Source: Panopea generosa
Lineage: Eukaryota; Mollusca; Bivalvia; Adapedonta; Hiatellidae
Assembly: GCA_029582155.1 (NCBI GenBank)
Contig: CM055897.1
Span: forward strand, 12,266,482 to 12,330,481
Length of the DNA: 64,000 nucleotides
Direction: 5' to 3'
Made by a program: the position numbers and the translations under genes
Part shown: positions 58,880 through 64,000 of the stretch, piece by piece
Position numbering within the stretch: the stretch's first letter is position 1
How the letters are laid out: every line of letters begins with the position of its first letter
The notes under the pieces: generated by a model
Told to the model about the DNA's origin: nothing
What the model saw: the letters and a program-made list of their open reading frames with translations, nothing else
Database searches by the model: none

Positions 58880-59075
58880 TCATGAGAAGGAGATTTTTTT
58901 AAGTTTTGGACTATTTTTAGTAACGGTGGCCATCTTGAATTTTAGATAGAAAATCTTCTGTATAGTCTCCTATGCAATAGAAAACACCCAATTGAAGTTT
59001 CAGTTTAACTGGCCTAGTGATTTCAGAATAAATGAAAACCAAGAGAATTTTCTATTTTCCCGTAGTATCGATATG
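58880..59075 (+). repeat. Dispersed repeat D, right part (resumes after the insertion)
   Basis: Starts TCATGAGAAGGAGATTTTTT and contains GGTGGCCATCTTGAATTTTA and GTATAGTCTCCTATGCAATA. It matches 59490-59640 in direct orientation, as expected if this is the second half of the interrupted copy at 52745. Confidence 0.85.
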
Positions 59076-59384
59076 TAAACTTCTTAGTCCCCTTGGCCCT
59101 ATAAATTTTTGCCCCTAAATTCATATCTGCAATCAAACCCCTACACATAAGGATAATTTATATTAAATGTGTACAAATCTGACATACCCGTTCTTAAGAA
59201 AACGATTTTAGTAATTCCAAATTTTTACCCTTTTGGGGCCCCTCCTGACCCCTTTAGACAGTGGAACCCAGTCATTTTTACAAATCTGAACCTCCTTCAC
59301 CAAACAATGCTTTTGTGAAGATATAGGCGAAATAATTTCCATTTAAAAATAAAAAAATATTATAATGACATGTGTCCCCTAATT

Positions 59385-59747
59385 TAACCCTCTGGGCGGG
59401 GTCATTTTTAACCCTAGGGACACCATTTGAACAAATCGTTAGTTGGTCATCATTACTACATAAACATTTTGAAAATCTGTTGGACCGTTATTGAGAAGAA
59501 GATTTTTTTAAATTTCGGGCTATTTTTAGTTACGGCGGCCATCTTGAATTTCAGATCGAATTAAATCTTCTGTATAGTCTCCTATGCACTAGAAACATCC
59601 ATGTGAAGTTTCAGTTTAATTGGCCTAGTGGTTTCAGAGAAAGTGCTGCTTACACACTTTGGAAACGACAGATGACAGATAACGGACGACGGACAATGCG
59701 CCATCGCATAAGCACTTCTGGCCTTTGGCCAGTAGAGCTAATAAGTC
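59385..59747 (+). repeat. Dispersed repeat D, uninterrupted copy with terminal hairpin
   Basis: Runs from CGGGGTCATTTTTAACCCTA through TTGGACCGTTATTGAGAAG (the site interrupted in the other copy) to ACGGACGACGGACAATGCGC and a final hairpin TGGCCTTTGGCCA, followed by GTAGAGCTAAT. A hairpin followed within about 7 bases by CTAA|T is the arrangement of Helitron 3' ends, so D may be a non-autonomous Helitron-like family (inference). Confidence 0.7.
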
Positions 59748-60223
59748 TCTTTATTCGGCTCAATAGATCTAAGTCCCTTTATTTGAACAAACTTGAAACC
59801 TCTGTTCATTGGATCGTTTTAACCAAATACCATATTTCCAGAATAAACACCCCCAGGGAGATGCAGTTTTTTTTTCAAAAGGGGGATATTTATTAGGGTA
59901 TCAAAATTTTTAAATAAGCATACATAATTATTATTCTTAAGCACTCACCTGTGGCAAGGAAACAATGCCAAAGAAGGCAACTTTGATAATGCAAGGCCAA
60001 ACCTCAATTTAAATTTGAGAAATTATAGATACTGTTTTAAGTTTGATGAACATCAAATGAAAACTGCCGTTGCTAGAGTGCACATAACTTCAAAAAACGC
60101 AATTTTTGACAATTCAAGTACCATAACTCTATCAATATTTATCTGATTTGGATATATATACACAGTTCAACACTAATTATATGATTTTGCTTGTTCCTGA
60201 ACCTATCCAAGATATTATTATAA
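59748..60223. other. Non-coding spacer
   Basis: No gene; frames are short and lack domains. Confidence 0.45.
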
Positions 60224-60584
60224 TGTTGCAGGTTCATTAACTGCGTAATAATTTGTAGGAGTTGTCTCTCTTACACCGCTGTTTTTAATATTGCAGCTAG
60301 AGGCGAAGAAACAAAACATGGCAACTGTAACAGTCTTTATTATTTTTCTAAAGGTTTTTAGGCAAACTAAGTCCCCAACAGAGTAAGTTTGTTATTTTTT
60401 TCATGATAATAGGATTTTATACTAGATAGAAATATGTTTTGTATTGATTTATTATGTTCTAGTCAGACGGTAATGCCATAATCGCCTTGATTTGTCTAAA
60501 CACGTGCTGGGCTACAAGTTTACCGTTATTTTGCTACTAATTCAGACTACTTGAACTTTTGAAAAGACAATCGTTAACTGTTGT
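60224..60584 (+). repeat. Left LTR-like repeat of the BEL/Pao remnant
   Basis: Begins TGTTGCAGGTTCATTAACTG and ends near CGTTAACTGTTGTATA. It aligns with 62835-63222 with scattered substitutions and a roughly 25-bp length difference near its middle. Confidence 0.85.
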
Positions 60585-62834
60585 ATAATTGAACCTAGGT
60601 ATTCAATGATTCTTGTATTATATGTAATTTTTCTGATTTGTTTAATTAAGGTTTGGATGTTATTCTTTTTAAGATCATAATCAAAGTACTCAAAGTACTG
60701 TTAGTGATTGGGCATTGTAGACTTCATTGTCAGGAAAATGTATGTTAGATACAAAAATAACAAGTTTTGGTATAATGTGTAACTTCAGAATGTTTATTCA
60801 GTTTTGTTTGATTACAGCTTTTTACCTTCTGAGAAGGGTACAAGACCCGTAATCTTGCAGGGTGCAAATGGCTGACAGGCCCGGTAACATTTTTGCAGTC
60901 TTGCAGTGATTATCAGCAGGAAAAGTATAGTTTAGTGGAACCTAATCATGATAAGGAGGTGCGTCCGAAAGTAGAGGCAAAAAAGGTTGATGTGAAATCC
61001 TTTCATATGGGAAGCTGCCGTTTCCAAAGGTTCTCATCTTGGACTAGGCTAGTTCTTGCGTTATCTTGTTTGAAACAGAAAGCTGTGTCTTGTCATAAAA
61101 CTGTTGATAAAAGAAACAGTGTAGATTTCAAGAAAGATACAGAAGTTTTTATTCTGAAAGCGGTTCAAAAGGAAGTGTACTCGGATGAAATTGACTGTTT
61201 GCAAAACAATAAAGATGTTTCTAGAAAAAGTAAGTTTAGTGAACTCATGTGGATTGTTAAGAGTAGGGGGCAGACTCAAAAATGCTCATCTAGAGACCGG
61301 GGAAAAAACTCCCATCATCATACCGGGTAGGCATCATATCGCGACATTGCTTGTTAGACACTATCATGAATTGGTTGTACACCAAGGCCGTCATTTCACT
61401 GAGGGAGCAATAACGACTGCAGGTTATTGGTTAACAGGAGGCAAACAGCTTATCAGTAGCGTTCTTCACAAATATGTCAAGTGTCGTAAACTTAGAAGAC
61501 CAGCAGAAAATCAGAAGATGTCAGACCTTCCTATTTGTCGTCTTACGCCAAGTCCACCATTCACGTATGAAGGAGTAGACACGTTTGGACACTGGTACAT
61601 TGTGTCAAGACGCACAAGAGGAGGCATGGCCAATAGCAAACGATGGGCAATCATGTTTTCATATCTGAATTCTAGAGCAGTCCATATAGAAGTTATGGAA
61701 GATACGAGTTCTTCATCTTTCATAAACGCGCTGAGAAGATTATAAGCTATTAGGGGTCAAGTCAAGGAATTTTACTGAGATCGTGGAACAAATTTTGTGG
61801 GAGCAGTTGAAAAAACGGGTATGAACAAAGTGAATAAGGAAGACATAGACATGAAACGTTTCCTAAATCAGTATGGAAAAGTGTGGCGGTTCAATGCACC
61901 ACATTCTTCACACATGAGTAGTTCCTGGGAACGGATGATTGGTCTTGCGAGGCGTGTTTTAGAATCTATTTTGTGTGTTCTCAGATTAAAAATCTTACCC
62001 ATGAGGTACTGTGTACGCTAATGGCTGAAGTCATGTGTATTATTAATAGCAGATCAATTACAGCAGTGTCAAATGACCCTAGCTCACCTACGGTTCTTTC
62101 CCTTAAATGTGCTACAAACTAAAAAAGTGAACTCTAACATTGAGCCTTATCAGGACTTGAACATAAAGGATATGTACAAATCTCAATGGCGACAAGGCCA
62201 AATCCTAGCCGATCAGTTTTGGAAGCACTGGAGAGGACAGTATCTACAGGGCCTACAGACTAGGAAGAAGTGGCAAAATGAACGTTCCAACTTACAGAAA
62301 GGAGATGTTGTCATGATGATGGACAATAGTGTACCTCGTATTCAGATGGACTAGTACGCAAGGTTTCAGTACGTGTGATTAATGATGGTAAACCATCGAC
62401 ATACACACGCCCTATTACTCAGTTGATACATTTACTTTCTGAGTGACTATTCATTACGCAGATTTCATATTGCGAGTGACTTCTTGGATGTGAAAACACT
62501 GGTGATTTGTTCGCCAATAATTTACATTTAAATGCATAATGTAGAATGATATAATGTGTCTTTAGCTACTAATATTTTTTGTATAAGGCGTGTTGGGGTT
62601 TGAAGTATTTCATGCTGTTAAAGGACTTTGGAAATTATGTAAGGAAAAGTATGTGTAGGTCTAGAAGCATCTTTCATGAATTTACAGTATACATGTAAAG
62701 CCAGTTTCAATTTTGTTTTAGATTTTTGTGTCATTTTTGCTTGAATGTTAAGCAATGTGTTGCAAGGCATAAATTTTTACTGAAGCGTGTTAAGATTTAG
62801 TCATTTTGGTTCCAAAATCAGGCGTGGAATGTAA

Positions 62835-63222
62835 TGTTGCAGGTTCATTAACTGCGTAATAATTTGTAGGAGTTGGCTCTCTTACATCGCTGTTTTTAAT
62901 ATTGTACTTTCACTTTGCAATTTACCCATGATGCTAGAGCCGAAGAAAAAAAAAACATGGCAACTGTAACACAGTCTTTTTTATTTTTCTAAAGGTTTTT
63001 AGGCAAACTAAGTCACTCACAGAGTAAGTTTGTTCAATTTTTCATGATAATAGGATTTTATACTAGATAGAAATTTGTTTTGTATTGATTTATTATGTTC
63101 ATGTCAGATGGTACTGCCATAATCGCCTCGATTTGTCTAAACATGTGCATGGGCTACAAGTTTACCGTTACTTTGCTACTAATTCAGACTACTTGAACTT
63201 TTGAAAAGACAATCATTAACTG
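62835..63222 (+). repeat. Right LTR-like repeat of the BEL/Pao remnant
   Basis: Copy of the left repeat with the same start TGTTGCAGG. It is longer by CACTTTGCAATTTACCCATG-type sequence. The exact 3' border and target duplication are not clear. Confidence 0.85.
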
Positions 63223-64000
63223 TTGTATATGTGGTAGAGTGTAATTTGACTGTTTTTAAATATTTTAACGTACTAACACATAAGCATTGTTTCAATTATT
63301 AGCATACACAGAATTACTAGCTTTAAAGTTATACTGGTCAAGGCTGAGTCGTTTTGGTGGGAAAATATTGTCACCTGACAATCTTATGCATTCCCATTGG
63401 TCAACATCTATTCTAAATCAGTCTTGGAAAGAAATTTGGTGTGTAAAGTTGTGTTATGAGCTGTCAGTTTATATCTTTCCTTCAATAATTTATTTAATTT
63501 GCAAGCTGCAAGTTTCATAGTAGTTATAAAGTAACTATCTTATATGTAGTTATTAGATATTCGGACAATGTACAGTTTATTGTGCCATTTGTGGTAAATT
63601 TATTGTTTTACCACTTGGAGGTAGTGGTCCTTGATATTTGGAATCTGAAGGATTGAAGGTAGGAACTGTAATTTGTTTCATTTATATTTTAAGCATTTAT
63701 AAGTATTTATTTACTGTATTAGTATTAATAAAATGGATTGATAATTGACAAATGTTAAATTATAATCTAGAACTGATATGGAGAATTGGCTTTGTGTTAT
63801 TGTGTATATTGTAAATGCCCAATTGCGCGTGTCTATGTTGATATAGATTCCTCCGTATGTCGGCTGGAAACATTTTAGGTTTTTATCCATTTAAACCCCA
63901 AACTTTTCTATAAAAAGAAATGGGAGGAGCCTAATTTCAAATGGTGACTCTTTTTTGCAACAATGTTGAATTGGGAGATGTTTTTTCTGTAAAACATAGT
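63223..64000. other. Non-coding end of window
   Basis: AT-rich. A 77-codon frame at 63287-63520 shows no domain. Nothing else supported. Confidence 0.45.

Larger units (their letters stand above)
60224..63222 (+). mobile_element. BEL/Pao LTR retrotransposon remnant
   Basis: LTR-like direct repeats at 60224-60584 and 62835-63222 flank coding remnants on the plus strand. Recognisable parts are a pre-integrase region (WIVKS, LLRVGGRLKNAHL), the zinc domain with HHELVVHQGRHF-type histidines, and the integrase core start (PFTYEGVDTFGHWYIV, RAVHIEV, FINALRRL, 61.4-61.75 kb). A C-terminal part resembling the end of BEL/Pao integrase follows (WRQGQILADQFWKHWRGQYL, 62.2-62.35 kb). Gag and reverse transcriptase are absent. 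It is broken, with roughly half a dozen or more breaks, and the LTR-like repeats have diverged visibly, so it is older than the Gypsy copy. Confidence 0.85.

Overview
The window reads as nuclear DNA of a lophotrochozoan animal, most likely a bivalve mollusc. It is AT-rich, has short exons with GT/AG junctions, few genes, long minisatellites, several tRNA-headed SINEs, LINEs, and the dispersed repeats ending in GGCCTTTGGCCAGTAGAGC-type hairpins that I associate with bivalve genomes. The species is an inference from this repeat and gene content; nothing in the sequence proves it.

Host genes occupy little of it. The last two coding exons of a two-pore (K2P) potassium channel lie at 1474-2362 (+), behind an intron filled by a 57-bp minisatellite. 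A class A GPCR resembling adenosine receptors is encoded in one exon at 4529-5869 (-), with a splice acceptor directly before its ATG. A TRIM/NHL-type gene at about 21.7-23.6 kb (-) carries an internal stop and a homopolymer frameshift. A TPR-type first exon resembling protein phosphatase 5 sits at 27037-27176 (+) with one homopolymer slip. Two unrecognised exon candidates lie near 53.5-53.9 kb.

Repeats dominate. From 10.15 to 13.35 kb three minisatellites follow each other (29, 28 and 43 bp units) and share TTGAG/TCTATGTCTG vocabulary. The centre (27971-44269) is a three-level nest. A virus-like element has 184-bp terminal inverted repeats whose tips fold into a T-shaped hairpin, and it would be about 5.66 kb without insertions. 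It was hit by a Ty3/Gypsy retrotransposon with 1.67-kb LTRs, an AAAAC target duplication, integrase ahead of reverse transcriptase, and a SCAN-like gag (the Gmr1 type). One LTR of that element was then hit by a 5'-truncated LINE with a 10-bp duplication.

The right third holds a palindromic GTGATATCAC array, a 172-bp tandem repeat, a Tc1-like stub, and a second nest. There, a 5.9-kb element with 200-bp inverted ends (52940-58879) interrupts a dispersed repeat and itself contains a LINE tail, a 155-bp satellite and a MITE. A decayed BEL/Pao element with LTR-like ends lies at 60.2-63.2 kb.

The most striking items are the T-hairpin element with its unrecognised genes, the Gmr1-type retrotransposon inside it, and the long-TIR element at 52.9-58.9 kb. 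All identifications come from reading translations and motifs by eye; no database search was possible.
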